In this document: positions 35,628 through 43,747 of the stretch, one piece after another
Layout of the letters: each line of letters opens with the position of its first letter
Numbering within the stretch: position 1 is the stretch's first letter
Assembly: GCF_023715725.1 (NCBI RefSeq)
Contig: NZ_JAMBOT010000002.1
Coordinates: 620,001 to 684,000 of the forward strand
Source: Paenibacillus pasadenensis
GTDB taxonomy: Bacteria > Bacillota > Bacilli > Paenibacillales > Paenibacillaceae
Direction of reading: 5' to 3'
DNA length: 64,000 nucleotides
The notes under the pieces: generated by a model
Database searches by the model: none
Told to the model about the DNA's origin: nothing
The model's input: the letters and a program-made list of their open reading frames with translations, nothing else
Translations under genes and position numbers: made by a program

Positions 35628-36526
35628 TGAACTCCATGACAATTATTATTATGGCCATTATCGTTATGATTGTTTTCGCTTGGCTTGGCATGCTTCTCCT
35701 TCAGAAAATGATACGGGAAGCAGCCGGTTCAGAAGTAATCCAGGAAGCTGTACCGCTGGAAATGCTGCCAAGCGGGCTGGAAGGGCTGAAGATCCTGTTC
35801 ATCAGCGACATCCATCGCCGAGTTATTGACCCGGACCTGCCCCGGCAAGTGGAAAAGCTGGGAGGGGCGGAGCTGGTATTAATCGGCGGAGACGTCCGCG
35901 AGACAGGAGTTAAGCTGCAGCAGGTTCGCGATAATATGCGGCTGCTGCGCAGCATTGCTCCCGCTTATGCGGTGTTTGGCAATCATGACTATGACGAAGA
36001 CATCACGGAGCTGGACGCTTGTTTGCGAGCGGAAGATGTGACGGTGCTGCAAAACCGTTTCACGCTCGTTGATCTGCCCGGCCGCACATCGTTTAAGCTT
36101 GCCGGCACGGATGATCCCCGCACAAAGCGGGACCGTCTGGAAGAGACGCTGAAAACGCCGCTTATGCCGCATAAAAAAGCGCTGGAATTGTTTGGAGGGG
36201 AAGCTCCGTTCACGCTGCTGCTGGCGCATGATCCCATTCTCGCGCATCGCTGCCGCCACAGCGGCATTGCGGCCAATCTTGTCTTGTCGGGCCATACTCA
36301 CGGCGGCCAAATTATTCTTCCTCTGTTAGGTCCGGCGATGCGAACCGCAAGCGTCCGCAAGTTCCGCGCAGGCTGGTTCGACCTTCCGGCTCCACTCGCA
36401 TGGCAAAAAACCGGACCATCAAAGGTCCGGCTGCTCGTAAGCCAGGGCTACGGCACCTCCAAAGCGCCGATCCGCCTGAATTGCCCGCCCGTTATTCATC
36501 TGTTGAGCCTGGAAAGGGCTGATTGA
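35627..36526 (+). CDS. Membrane-anchored metallophosphoesterase (YkuE-like)
   Basis: 299 residues. N-terminal membrane helix, then a calcineurin-like phosphoesterase domain: FISDIHRR (DxH), LIGGDVRE (GGD), FGNHDYDED (GNHD) and LSGHTHGGQI (GHxH). The family includes UDP-2,3-diacylglucosamine- and cell-wall-associated phosphohydrolases such as YkuE; the substrate here is unknown. One-base overlap (TAATG) with the small membrane protein gene. Converges with the deacetylase gene. Confidence 0.85.
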   Translation: MNSMTIIIMAIIVMIVFAWLGMLLLQKMIREAAGSEVIQEAVPLEMLPSGLEGLKILFISDIHRRVIDPDLPRQVEKLGGAELVLIGGDVRETGVKLQQVRDNMRLLRSIAPAYAVFGNHDYDEDITELDACLRAEDVTVLQNRFTLVDLPGRTSFKLAGTDDPRTKRDRLEETLKTPLMPHKKALELFGGEAPFTLLLAHDPILAHRCRHSGIAANLVLSGHTHGGQIILPLLGPAMRTASVRKFRAGWFDLPAPLAWQKTGPSKVRLLVSQGYGTSKAPIRLNCPPVIHLLSLERAD

Positions 36527-36533
36527 GGCTGCA

Positions 36534-37424
36534 TTACGACTTGGGCAGTTCAATTGTGGCGGGATCGATAAATCCGTATCCTTTCTGCTCCAGCTTCGTC
36601 AGCAATTCGTCAAGCCCGTCCGCGGTCCATTGCAGCTCATGCATCAGAATGTTTGCCCCCGGGTGAAGCTGGTCCAGCACCTGCTGGATCACGAGCTGAG
36701 GATCTTTTTTGGTCGCTTTCAAATCCCAGTCCAGCGAGCCGTTCGACCAGGTCATATATAGCATGCCTTCCTCCTTGGCTACTGCTTTGCCTACATCGCC
36801 GCCTGCACCAAAGGGAGGCCGGAAAAACCGCGGACGTTCACCTATCGTTTTTTCAACAATATCTTGAACATCGCCGAGCTGCTTCTGCACCTCGGCTTTG
36901 CTTTTTTTGCGAAGCTCAATATGATCCCAGGAATGGTTGCCGATAATTTGGCCGCGCTCATGAATCAGCGTAAGCAGCTCGGGCTTTTCTTTAGCACGGT
37001 AACCGTTGACGAAAAATATGGCTTTGGCGTTATGCTTCTCTAACGTATCCAGCATGGATGTCAGCATTTCTTTCTCTTTTGGACCGTCGTCAAAGCTCAG
37101 CAGCACAACCTTTTTCTCAGCATCGCTGATTGGAGAAAAACGAAAGCTTTTTTCGTTCATGCGATATAGCGGTTTGCCTTCGCCGAGCTCCTCCGATGCG
37201 GGAGAAGGGGATGGCGAAGGTGATACGGACATCGCCGGTGATGGCGAAGGTGATGCGGATGGCGCTGTGCTAACCTGCGGAGCAGGGGAATTGCTGGCCG
37301 ATGCCCGCGGTGATTCATCCGGTCCGGCGGAGCAGCCTGCCAATAGCAGCAGCGCGGCTGCTGCCGCTGCCGAGCCGCGGGAAGACCGGGAAAATATATG
37401 GGCTGCACTGCGTTTGTTTGTCAA
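36534..37424 (-). CDS. Polysaccharide deacetylase lipoprotein
   Basis: 296 residues from TTG 37424, which follows the GGAGG at 37436-37432; the frame itself opens at 37439. It has a lipobox signal peptide (LLLAGC), a Ser/Pro-rich linker (repeated SPSP), then a NodB domain with LLSFDDGPK (catalytic and metal Asp), GNHSWDH (metal His pair), FFRPPFGAGG and NILMHEL. Probably removes acetyl groups from peptidoglycan or another cell-surface polymer. Spore-cortex PdaA-type enzymes are related, but the Cys anchor and linker argue for a surface-exposed vegetative enzyme. Confidence 0.86.
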   Translation of the reverse strand: MTNKRSAAHIFSRSSRGSAAAAAALLLLAGCSAGPDESPRASASNSPAPQVSTAPSASPSPSPAMSVSPSPSPSPASEELGEGKPLYRMNEKSFRFSPISDAEKKVVLLSFDDGPKEKEMLTSMLDTLEKHNAKAIFFVNGYRAKEKPELLTLIHERGQIIGNHSWDHIELRKKSKAEVQKQLGDVQDIVEKTIGERPRFFRPPFGAGGDVGKAVAKEEGMLYMTWSNGSLDWDLKATKKDPQLVIQQVLDQLHPGANILMHELQWTADGLDELLTKLEQKGYGFIDPATIELPKS

Positions 37425-37635
37425 GGGAACTACCTCCAAATTACCTGGAATTGGACTGTCATTAGACCCGCGGAGTCGCGGTTCAAGAAGCTCATTTTAC
37501 CATAATACCCGGCGGCTTGCCGGGTTGAATCTTAGCCGCAAGTTTCCTTCACACGGATGAAGGCGATAGCAGAGGGCATACTACTGGCGTTAAGAAAGCT
37601 CAGGTCCGGTTATCCGGCAAGGAGGAGGAAAGGCG

Positions 37636-37992
37636 TTGAAACTCGGAACTTTTATTGTTGGCGGCGTTGCAGGAGCGGCGGCAGCCCTATATATCGCCCG
37701 CAAAAAACCAGGTTTGGCGGCTGCGGCAGGAGTTGCGGCCGGCCAGCTGTGGAGCGGTGCTGTGCGAAGATCGATGTCGGCTGTATTGAAGCGGCAAAGT
37801 CATGGAGAACGTGAAGCTGAAGTAAAACGGGATCAGCACGAAGTCATTGAGCGGAACGCCCCGCAGCATAGCGGAGCAGCCGATTCCCAGGCGTGGGCGC
37901 AGATCGCGGCGCTGGTCAGCAGCGACCCGGCCGTCAAGCGCGAAACCGAGAAAATCATGATTGAGGCAGGCACAAATATGCCTCCTCACTGA
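37636..37992 (+). CDS. Small hypothetical protein with N-terminal hydrophobic segment
   Basis: 118 residues. It begins KLGTFIVGGVAGAAAALYIARKK, a Gly/Ala-rich membrane segment like those of YtxH-type proteins, followed by a second weak Ala-rich segment and a polar helical tail. No domain recognised. TTG 37636 follows AAGGAGGAGG. A strong terminator follows the stop. Confidence 0.6.
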   Translation: MKLGTFIVGGVAGAAAALYIARKKPGLAAAAGVAAGQLWSGAVRRSMSAVLKRQSHGEREAEVKRDQHEVIERNAPQHSGAADSQAWAQIAALVSSDPAVKRETEKIMIEAGTNMPPH

Positions 37993-37999
37993 ATCCGAG

Positions 38000-38041
38000 A
38001 CAGCCGGTTTTTCTCCTTCTGGGGAGGCCGGCTGTTTTTTT
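38000..38041 (+). terminator. Terminator upstream of mecA
   Basis: ACAGCCGG (38000-38007) / CCGGCTGT (38028-38035) with a 20-base loop, then seven T. Confidence 0.82.
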
Positions 38042-38160
38042 GCTGTTCCCGTGCATTCCTTCTCTGGAGATGGTAATATAGTCATATAGCACGTATGTCG
38101 CACCTTATGGCTGGCGCATCATACGCTGTTATATCCGATGCTGCAGAGGAGGATCCTGTC

Positions 38161-38775
38161 ATGAAGATCGAACGGTTAGGGCAAGACAAAATTCGCATTT
38201 TTCTGACGTTCGACGACCTGCTGGAGCGCGGGATCCAGAAGGACGACATGTGGCGCGAGATACCGAAAGTGCATGATCTATTCAGCGAAATGATGGACCA
38301 GGCCTATTCGGAACTCGGCTTCGACGCTAACGGTCCGCTTGCAGTCGAAGTAATCGCGATGCCTGCTCAAGGCATGGTCGTTATCGTTACCCGCGGCAAA
38401 GTCAACATTAGCTCCGACAGCGGACGGCTGGACGATGAGGATGCGGACGAGGACATTTACGAAATGGAAGTAACGCTGGAATCCAGCGATACGATCATGT
38501 ACTCGTTCCGGGATTTTGAGGATGTCATTTCGGCGGCTAGACAGCTTAAAGCGTCTAAGCTGACGGAAGAAGGCAAGCTGTTTTCTTACCATGGACGCTA
38601 TATACTCACTTTTGATGCCGCTTCTTCCGATGCGGCGGCGCAAAATGCACTTATTGCTGTTCTTGCCGAGTATGGAGAGGCAACTTCCGTTACCAATGCG
38701 GTACTGGAGGAATATGGCAAGGTGATCATGCCGTCCGACGCAGTCAAGGAGCTTTGCAGTCATTTCTCATCCTAA
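38161..38775 (+). CDS. mecA: Adaptor protein MecA
   Basis: 204 residues. N-terminal domain opening MKIERLGQDKIRIFLTFDDLLERGI, an acidic linker (DDEDADEDIYEME) and a C-terminal ClpC-binding domain (SFRDFEDVISAARQL, YHGRYILTFD). MecA delivers ComK and other substrates to ClpCP and is needed for ClpC oligomerisation. ATG 38161 is chosen for the AGAGGAGGAT site; the frame extends to 38095 without one. B. subtilis also has the paralogue YpbH, which this could equally be. Confidence 0.87.
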   Translation: MKIERLGQDKIRIFLTFDDLLERGIQKDDMWREIPKVHDLFSEMMDQAYSELGFDANGPLAVEVIAMPAQGMVVIVTRGKVNISSDSGRLDDEDADEDIYEMEVTLESSDTIMYSFRDFEDVISAARQLKASKLTEEGKLFSYHGRYILTFDAASSDAAAQNALIAVLAEYGEATSVTNAVLEEYGKVIMPSDAVKELCSHFSS

Positions 38776-38789
38776 TTTTAAGCTGCAAC

Positions 38790-38832
38790 GAGCATTCGCG
38801 AACGCCGCTTTCGCCGCGAGTGCTCCTTTTTT
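38790..38832 (+). terminator. Terminator of mecA
   Basis: GAGCATTCGCG / CGCGAGTGCTC, 11 bp with one wobble, then CTTTTTT. Confidence 0.85.
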
Positions 38833-38917
38833 GTGCCGGGAGAGGTCGAGCTTAACCGGACATAGATGGCAGGTAACGACCGGGAGTTCAACTAAGATAA
38901 AGGAGGCGTGACGACGC

Positions 38918-39613
38918 TTGCTGCTGTTTTCTATTCTTACTGCCGCTGTAGCGCCGGGAATCGCGCTGCTCACTTATCTTTACCTTAAGGACCGTTACGA
39001 CAGCGAGCCGATTCATCTTGTTGTAAAGCTGTTTCTTACGGGTATGCTGGTTGTAGTGCCGGTAATGGTCGTGCAGCGCGGCATCGAGCTGTGGCTTGGC
39101 AGCAATCCGCTTCTTTCGTCCTTTGGCTTATCGGGCGGAATTGAGGAAATGGCCAAATGGTTCGTGCTGTATCATATCATTTTTAACCATACTGAGTTTG
39201 ACGAGCCGTATGACGGAATTGTTTATGCGGCAAGCATCTCGCTTGGTTTTGCCACGCTGGAAAACATTCTGTACGCGGTATTTTTTCCTTCAACCTTTAC
39301 GACGCTTATGCTGCGCGCGCTGCTGCCTGTCTCGGGACATGCGCTGTTCGGCATTATGATGGGATATTATCTGGGCAAGGCCAAGTTTGCTCCACAGCGT
39401 CAAGTTCGCAGACTGCTTGCTTACTCGCTTGTGCTGCCCGTTCTTTGGCACGGCATCTACAACTGGATTTTAACCTCCGTTATGCAGCAACTGGCTTGGG
39501 TCATCGTCCCTTTTATGGTCGTCCTGTGGATTTGGGGACTTGGCAAAATAGGCCGGGCCAACGCGCGTTCACCTTTCCGTATCGTAGGCAGGGAGGAAGA
39601 GGTTAAGCTCTGA
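38918..39613 (+). CDS. prsW: PrsW-family intramembrane protease
   Basis: 231 residues, polytopic. Family motifs: GGIEEMAKWF (Glu pair), YAASISLGFATLENILY (E in FATLEN) and PVSGHALFG plus LWHGIYN (His ligands). B. subtilis PrsW makes the first cut in RsiW, releasing sigma-W; no sigW/rsiW lies here. TTG 38918 follows AGGAGGCGTG. In Bacillus, sleB-ypeB follow prsW; here a small Cys-rich gene then ypeB. Confidence 0.88.
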   Translation: MLLFSILTAAVAPGIALLTYLYLKDRYDSEPIHLVVKLFLTGMLVVVPVMVVQRGIELWLGSNPLLSSFGLSGGIEEMAKWFVLYHIIFNHTEFDEPYDGIVYAASISLGFATLENILYAVFFPSTFTTLMLRALLPVSGHALFGIMMGYYLGKAKFAPQRQVRRLLAYSLVLPVLWHGIYNWILTSVMQQLAWVIVPFMVVLWIWGLGKIGRANARSPFRIVGREEEVKL

Positions 39614-39667
39614 CAAGACGGTCTATACTGAAGGTATCCAAGTATTGGAAACCGGAGGTCGACGTTT

Positions 39668-39826
39668 ATGGATGAAGCGCGTATTAAAGTGAGCATCCGC
39701 TGCAGATTATGCGGGGAAAAATTCGTGCTGCGCGGCAGACGCGACGGCGGCAGAGTAGATACGGGCTTCAAAATGTGCCTGTGCAACAATACCGACGATT
39801 TTGAAATTGAAGAAATGCCGGTCTGA
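39668..39826 (+). CDS. Small cysteine-rich zinc-ribbon-like protein
   Basis: 52 residues from ATG 39668 (CGGAGGTC upstream) to TGA 39824-39826. It has CRLCG near residue 12 and MCLCNN near residue 37, giving CxxC and CxC pairs separated by a basic stretch (LRGRRDGGR), and an acidic end. Likely one zinc-binding finger. No function assigned. Between prsW and ypeB, occupying the place of sleB. Confidence 0.65.
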   Translation: MDEARIKVSIRCRLCGEKFVLRGRRDGGRVDTGFKMCLCNNTDDFEIEEMPV

Positions 39827-39837
39827 CCGGTGCATAA

Positions 39838-39891
39838 AGCTCCTTTCGGCTAACCAAACTAACACCAGGTTTGGCAGAAGAAAGGAGTTTT
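39838..39891 (+). terminator. Hairpin overlapping the ypeB ribosome site
   Basis: GCTCCTTTC pairs with GAAAGGAGT, with an inner CCAAAC/GTTTGG helix, then TTTTG. The right arm AAAGGAG (39881-39887) is the ypeB Shine-Dalgarno. Either a terminator for the small upstream gene or a translational gate for ypeB. Confidence 0.6.
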
Positions 39892-39895
39892 GTGC

Positions 39896-41236
39896 ATGCA
39901 TACGTACCGAAGACTGAGCGGTGTGCTTTTTCCCCTTGTGACGCTGTTGCTTCTCGGCGCTTTCTATTGGGGATACCAGGAGCGCGAGGCCAAAAATGCG
40001 GTGTTATTAAAAGCGGAAACCCAATATCAAAAAGCGTTCCATGAATTGAGCGCCGACCTGGACCGGCTGAATCATCAGCTTGGCAGCACGCTGGCTGTTA
40101 ATGCGGCTTCGCAGAGCTATCAGCGCAAAAGCATGGTCAACATGTGGCGGCTGACAAGCCAGGCGCAGGCTGAAATTAGCCAGCTGCCGCTGACGATGAT
40201 GCCGTTCCAGAAAACCGGCGATTTTCTGTCGCATATTTCTAATTTTGCGTACAAGGCGTCGATGAGAGATCTGACCAAACAGCCCCTTACCGACAGCGAA
40301 ATGAAAACGATGCAAACCTTGTACGAGAAATCGACGGAAATTAACAACGATTTGAGCACGATTCAAGACAAGGTGCTGCAGGACAAGCTTCAATGGATGG
40401 ATGTTGAGATGGCGCTTGCCGCGAAGGAGCAGAAGTCCGGCAATGCGATTATTGACGGACTGAAGGATGTGGACGGCAAGGTTGGCAAGTACGAGGCGAT
40501 CGACTGGGGTCCAACCGTTACCGGGATGTATGAGAAACGCACGATTAAGATGCTGTCCGGTGAGCCGACAACTGCTGAAGAGATTAAACAAAAGGCCGCT
40601 TCATTCCTCGGTCTGGATTCGGCAAGCGCGATTACCGTCAAGGAGAACGGCAAGGATACTCCATATGCGACCTACTCCGCTACCGTCAAAAAAGAGCGCG
40701 GACATAACTTATCGATGGATTTCACCAATCGCGGCGGCGAGCTGATCTGGTACATGAAACAGCGCGACATCAGCGGCAATAAAATCGAGCTGGCTGAAGC
40801 AAAGCTCCGTGCAGCCGAGTTTTTAGACAAACACGGATATCCGACGATGGAAGCCGTCACTTATGACCAATTAGGCAATGAAGGCGTCTTTACGTTTGTG
40901 CACAAAAAGGACAATGTGCTGATCTATCCGGACAAAGTGACGGCTAAGGTTGCTCTGGACAACGGCGAGGTGGTAGGGCTTCAAGCAGGCGATTATGTCT
41001 ACTCGCACCGCGACCGCAAGCTGGACAAGCCGGAGATGAGCGTAGATCAGGTCCGCAAAGGGCTTACGCCTGCCATGAGCAAGGCTAAAGGAAGACTGGC
41101 CTTGATCAAAAACGAAGACAATCAAGAAGTTCTCTGTTACGAATTCAAGGGCAAAACAAACGGTACGAACTACCGGATCTATTTGAACGCAGATAACGGT
41201 TCGGAAGAAGCGGTCGAGGAAATGCCTGAATTCTAA
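39896..41236 (+). CDS. ypeB: Germination protein YpeB
   Basis: 446 residues. N-terminal uncleaved signal/anchor (VLFPLVTLLLLGAFYWGY), a helical N-terminal domain, and C-terminal PepSY-type repeats (FLDKHGYPTMEAVTYDQLGNEGVFTF and later copies). YpeB stabilises and localises the cortex-lytic enzyme SleB in the spore; sleB is normally just upstream but is not in this window. ATG 39896 follows AAAGGAG by 8 bases; the frame opens 6 bases earlier at a TTG. Forespore sigma-G gene in Bacillus. Confidence 0.93.
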   Translation: MHTYRRLSGVLFPLVTLLLLGAFYWGYQEREAKNAVLLKAETQYQKAFHELSADLDRLNHQLGSTLAVNAASQSYQRKSMVNMWRLTSQAQAEISQLPLTMMPFQKTGDFLSHISNFAYKASMRDLTKQPLTDSEMKTMQTLYEKSTEINNDLSTIQDKVLQDKLQWMDVEMALAAKEQKSGNAIIDGLKDVDGKVGKYEAIDWGPTVTGMYEKRTIKMLSGEPTTAEEIKQKAASFLGLDSASAITVKENGKDTPYATYSATVKKERGHNLSMDFTNRGGELIWYMKQRDISGNKIELAEAKLRAAEFLDKHGYPTMEAVTYDQLGNEGVFTFVHKKDNVLIYPDKVTAKVALDNGEVVGLQAGDYVYSHRDRKLDKPEMSVDQVRKGLTPAMSKAKGRLALIKNEDNQEVLCYEFKGKTNGTNYRIYLNADNGSEEAVEEMPEF

Positions 41237-41291
41237 AGGCCGGCCGGACCCATTGACGCCAGATTTCGATATAGCCCCCCTTATTCCGACA

Positions 41292-41300
41292 TGCTATAAT
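41292..41300 (+). promoter_or_regulatory. Extended -10 promoter of the PilZ gene
   Basis: TGCTATAAT: perfect extended -10 (TGn) plus TATAAT. No good -35 at 17 bases. Predicted start near 41307, so ATG 41302 cannot be the translation start of the downstream gene. Confidence 0.55.
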
Positions 41301-41328
41301 CATGGCATTACGGGAGGGGGGGCTTATT

Positions 41329-41979
41329 TTGCTGCCTAAAGTTAATGACACATTGTTTATCCAGGTCGCTTCCTCCGATGATGCGGAAGCTCAAGCCGTC
41401 TACAAATCCAGGGTGGCGGATGAAGACGCGGATTCCCTATTCATTGAGATTCCGATCCACGAGCCGAGCGGCAAGCTCAAGAAGCTTTATTTGGGAGACG
41501 AGCTGTCCATTCATCTGATAAACCAGGAAGGCGTAAAACATTATTTCAATTCTCATGTCATCGGGTATCGGGATGATATTTTGCGTTTAGTCCGAATCCG
41601 CAAGCCTGAGCCGGGAAGCATGACGAGAATTCAACGCCGCAGCTTTTTGCGGGTGCCGGCAGAGCTGGAGCTGGCCGTATCAATTCGGGGGCAGCATCGC
41701 TTTATCGGACTGACCGACGATGTCGGCGGGGGCGGGATCTCATTTTTATGCGATGGCAGCAAACCGGTGGATTCCGGAATTGAACTGGAGTGCTGGCTGC
41801 TTATTCCGTTTCGGAACGGCGTTGTGGAGCATGCTTTTTTCAAGGGAGAAGTTATACGGGTTCAAAAGCTGGAGAGCGGCCGCAAACAGGCGATGCTCAA
41901 ATTCACCACGATTTCAGAGCCGGATCGGCAAAAAATCATTCGCTGCTGCTTTGAGAAACAACTGGAATTCCGGAAGTAA
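41329..41979 (+). CDS. ypfA: PilZ-domain c-di-GMP-binding flagellar brake protein (YpfA/DgrA-like)
   Basis: 216 residues. N-terminal YcgR-like beta domain, then PilZ with the c-di-GMP ligands RIQRRSFLRVPAEL (RxxxR) and DDVGGGGISF (D/NxSxxG-like). B. subtilis YpfA (DgrA) slows flagella when c-di-GMP is high. In the second motif Val-Gly replaces the usual Ser-x spacing, so binding should be tested. TTG 41329 is chosen over ATG 41302, since GGGAGGGGGG lies 7 bases before it. Confidence 0.85.
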   Translation: MLPKVNDTLFIQVASSDDAEAQAVYKSRVADEDADSLFIEIPIHEPSGKLKKLYLGDELSIHLINQEGVKHYFNSHVIGYRDDILRLVRIRKPEPGSMTRIQRRSFLRVPAELELAVSIRGQHRFIGLTDDVGGGGISFLCDGSKPVDSGIELECWLLIPFRNGVVEHAFFKGEVIRVQKLESGRKQAMLKFTTISEPDRQKIIRCCFEKQLEFRK

Positions 41980-42086
41980 AATTAACTGAGCCGCTTTCCC
42001 TGTCCTCATACATATCTTTCCGGCCGGAGAGAAAAATACCTTTGCCTGAAATTGGGCAGGGATCATCGGGAAAGGCGGGGAGCTAT

Positions 42087-42239
42087 TTGCAGCATAAAGA
42101 CCGGGTTTTCGGCATTTTGGCAGCTGCTGCGGTTGTGCTTTTGCTGCTAGCCGCGCTTTCGCAGGCATTTTTGTATGCAGCCGGATCTGAGCCGGGCTTT
42201 TTCTCTCGCCATGCCGGTGAAGGTGAACAGCTTAGGTAG
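42087..42239 (+). CDS. Small single-pass membrane protein (YpfB position)
   Basis: 50 residues from TTG 42087 after AAAGGCGGGG; the frame extends to 42042. Basic start (MQHKDRVFG), one helix (ILAAAAVVLLLLAALSQAFLYAAG) and a short polar tail. It lies between ypfA and cmk, where B. subtilis encodes YpfB, but similarity can only be judged by size and topology. Confidence 0.6.
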   Translation: MQHKDRVFGILAAAAVVLLLLAALSQAFLYAAGSEPGFFSRHAGEGEQLR

Positions 42240-42264
42240 GAATGGCGATAGAGAGTTAACCCTT

Positions 42265-42293
42265 TTGCATCCATTCGTTGACTGTGATATAAT
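42265..42293 (+). promoter_or_regulatory. Vegetative promoter of cmk
   Basis: TTGCAT (42265-42270), a 17-base spacer, TATAAT (42288-42293) with an extended TGA just before it. Initiation should fall at about 42300, the first base of the hairpin described next. Confidence 0.68.
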
Positions 42294-42299
42294 TGTTAG

Positions 42300-42320
42300 G
42301 CAGGCAAAGCCTGCTTTTTT
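42300..42320 (+). terminator. Terminator-type hairpin at the cmk transcription start
   Basis: GCAGGC-AAA-GCCTGC (42300-42314) then TTTTTT. It would end transcripts from ypfA-ypfB, while for cmk transcripts it forms the extreme 5' end. Confidence 0.8.
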
Positions 42321-42369
42321 ACTGATTTTGGATGATCATCTCTGCTAATGCCGCTTGGAGGAACTGCCC

Positions 42370-43083
42370 TTGAGTATCCATCACGACGGGATGGACGAAC
42401 GCATTAATATTGCGATCGACGGACCCGCCGGTGCCGGCAAAAGCACCGTAGCACGGAGCGTTGCCGAAGCATTAGGCTATATCTATATCGATACCGGCGC
42501 AATGTACCGCGCAGTAACGTGGAGCGCCCGCGAGGCAGGACTGGATGTCGAGGACGATAAAGCGATTGCGGATCATGCCGCTAAGCTGGATATTGCACTC
42601 GCGCCAGGCCCAAACGGACAGATTGTCCTGCTGGATGGACAAGACATTACCGACAAGATCCGATCAAGGGATGTCAATCTGCATGTGTCCCGCGTCGCGG
42701 CCAATGACGCAGTCAGGCTGCTGCTGGTCGAGATGCAGCGCAAGCTTGCATCCGGCAAAGGCGTCGTTATGGATGGACGCGATATCGGGTCCCATGTGCT
42801 CCCCGGAGCCGAGCTCAAGATTTATTTGACCGCCAGCGTTCAGGAACGTGCGCTGCGGCGCTTCCGCGAGTCCGGAAACGCCTCGGGCGTTTCGCTGGAA
42901 GTGATGGAGCGGGAGATTGAGGAGCGGGATCGCAAAGACATGGAACGCGCCGTGTCGCCTCTAATCCAGGCGGAGGGAGCGCTTCTGCTGGACAGCACCG
43001 GCATCCCTGCCGAAGAAGTCGTCTCGCAGATCGCCGAGCTTGGCCGGAAGAAACTTGCGGAGGCGAAACAGGATGTTATATGA
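42370..43083 (+). CDS. cmk: Cytidylate kinase
   Basis: 237 residues. P-loop IDGPAGAGKSTVARSVAEALG, then IDTGAMYRAVTW, GRDIGSHVLPGA and the lid region RRFRESGNASGVSLEVMEREIEERDRKDMER. Phosphorylates CMP and dCMP. TTG 42370 after GGAGGAA (42357-42363) is preferred; ATG 42391 is possible. Overlaps plsC by 11 bases. Confidence 0.94.
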   Translation: MSIHHDGMDERINIAIDGPAGAGKSTVARSVAEALGYIYIDTGAMYRAVTWSAREAGLDVEDDKAIADHAAKLDIALAPGPNGQIVLLDGQDITDKIRSRDVNLHVSRVAANDAVRLLLVEMQRKLASGKGVVMDGRDIGSHVLPGAELKIYLTASVQERALRRFRESGNASGVSLEVMEREIEERDRKDMERAVSPLIQAEGALLLDSTGIPAEEVVSQIAELGRKKLAEAKQDVI

Positions 43084-43663
43084 ATTTTGCAGAGGGGTGC
43101 TTCGCGGCGCTTACGCCGTTTTGTTCCGCCTCGAGGCCGAAGGGCTTCATCATGTCCCGGCCGAAGGGCCGGTCATTCTGTGCGCGAATCATATTAGCAA
43201 TTTCGACCCGCCGACGGTCGGAATTAAGCTGAGCCGCAAAGTGCATTACATGGCCAAAGCCGAGCTGTTTGAGGTTCCGGTTCTAGGCAAGCTGATCAAC
43301 GGCCTTGGCGCATTCCCGGTGAAGCGGGGCGGCGTAAGCAAGGAGTCGATCCGCACGGCGATTTCACTGCTTAAGGACGGCAACGTCATGGGAATTTTCC
43401 CTGAGGGCTCGCGCAACAGCGGAGTGGATGCGGCCAAGAAGGGCGCAGCTATGATCGCGCTTCGCAGCGGTGCAACGGTTATTCCAGTGGCGATTGACGG
43501 CACGTATAAGCTTTTTCGCAAAACCCGCGTCATTTACGGACCGCCAGTAGATCTTACCGAATTCATCGATTCTTCTTCCGGCGGAGATACTTTGGAGCAG
43601 GTTACGAACAAGATTATGCGCAGTATTACGCAGCTTCGCCAGACTCAGCAAGATCAATATTAA
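43073..43663 (+). CDS. plsC: 1-acyl-sn-glycerol-3-phosphate acyltransferase
   Basis: 196 residues. Acyltransferase motifs: NHISNFDP (HX4D), then KRGGVSKES, FPEGSRNS and VIPVAIDGTY. It adds the second acyl chain to make phosphatidic acid, and pairs functionally with plsY further along the window. ATG 43073 follows GCGGAGGCGA inside cmk. Confidence 0.93.
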   Translation: MLYEFCRGVLRGAYAVLFRLEAEGLHHVPAEGPVILCANHISNFDPPTVGIKLSRKVHYMAKAELFEVPVLGKLINGLGAFPVKRGGVSKESIRTAISLLKDGNVMGIFPEGSRNSGVDAAKKGAAMIALRSGATVIPVAIDGTYKLFRKTRVIYGPPVDLTEFIDSSSGGDTLEQVTNKIMRSITQLRQTQQDQY

Positions 43664-43747
43664 AGATGTTTTAATCCCTTATTCCTGATTCAACAGTGCA
43701 ATTGGGGTTTAAATAAAGTTGGGGTATGAACTGAGGAGGTAATTTCG

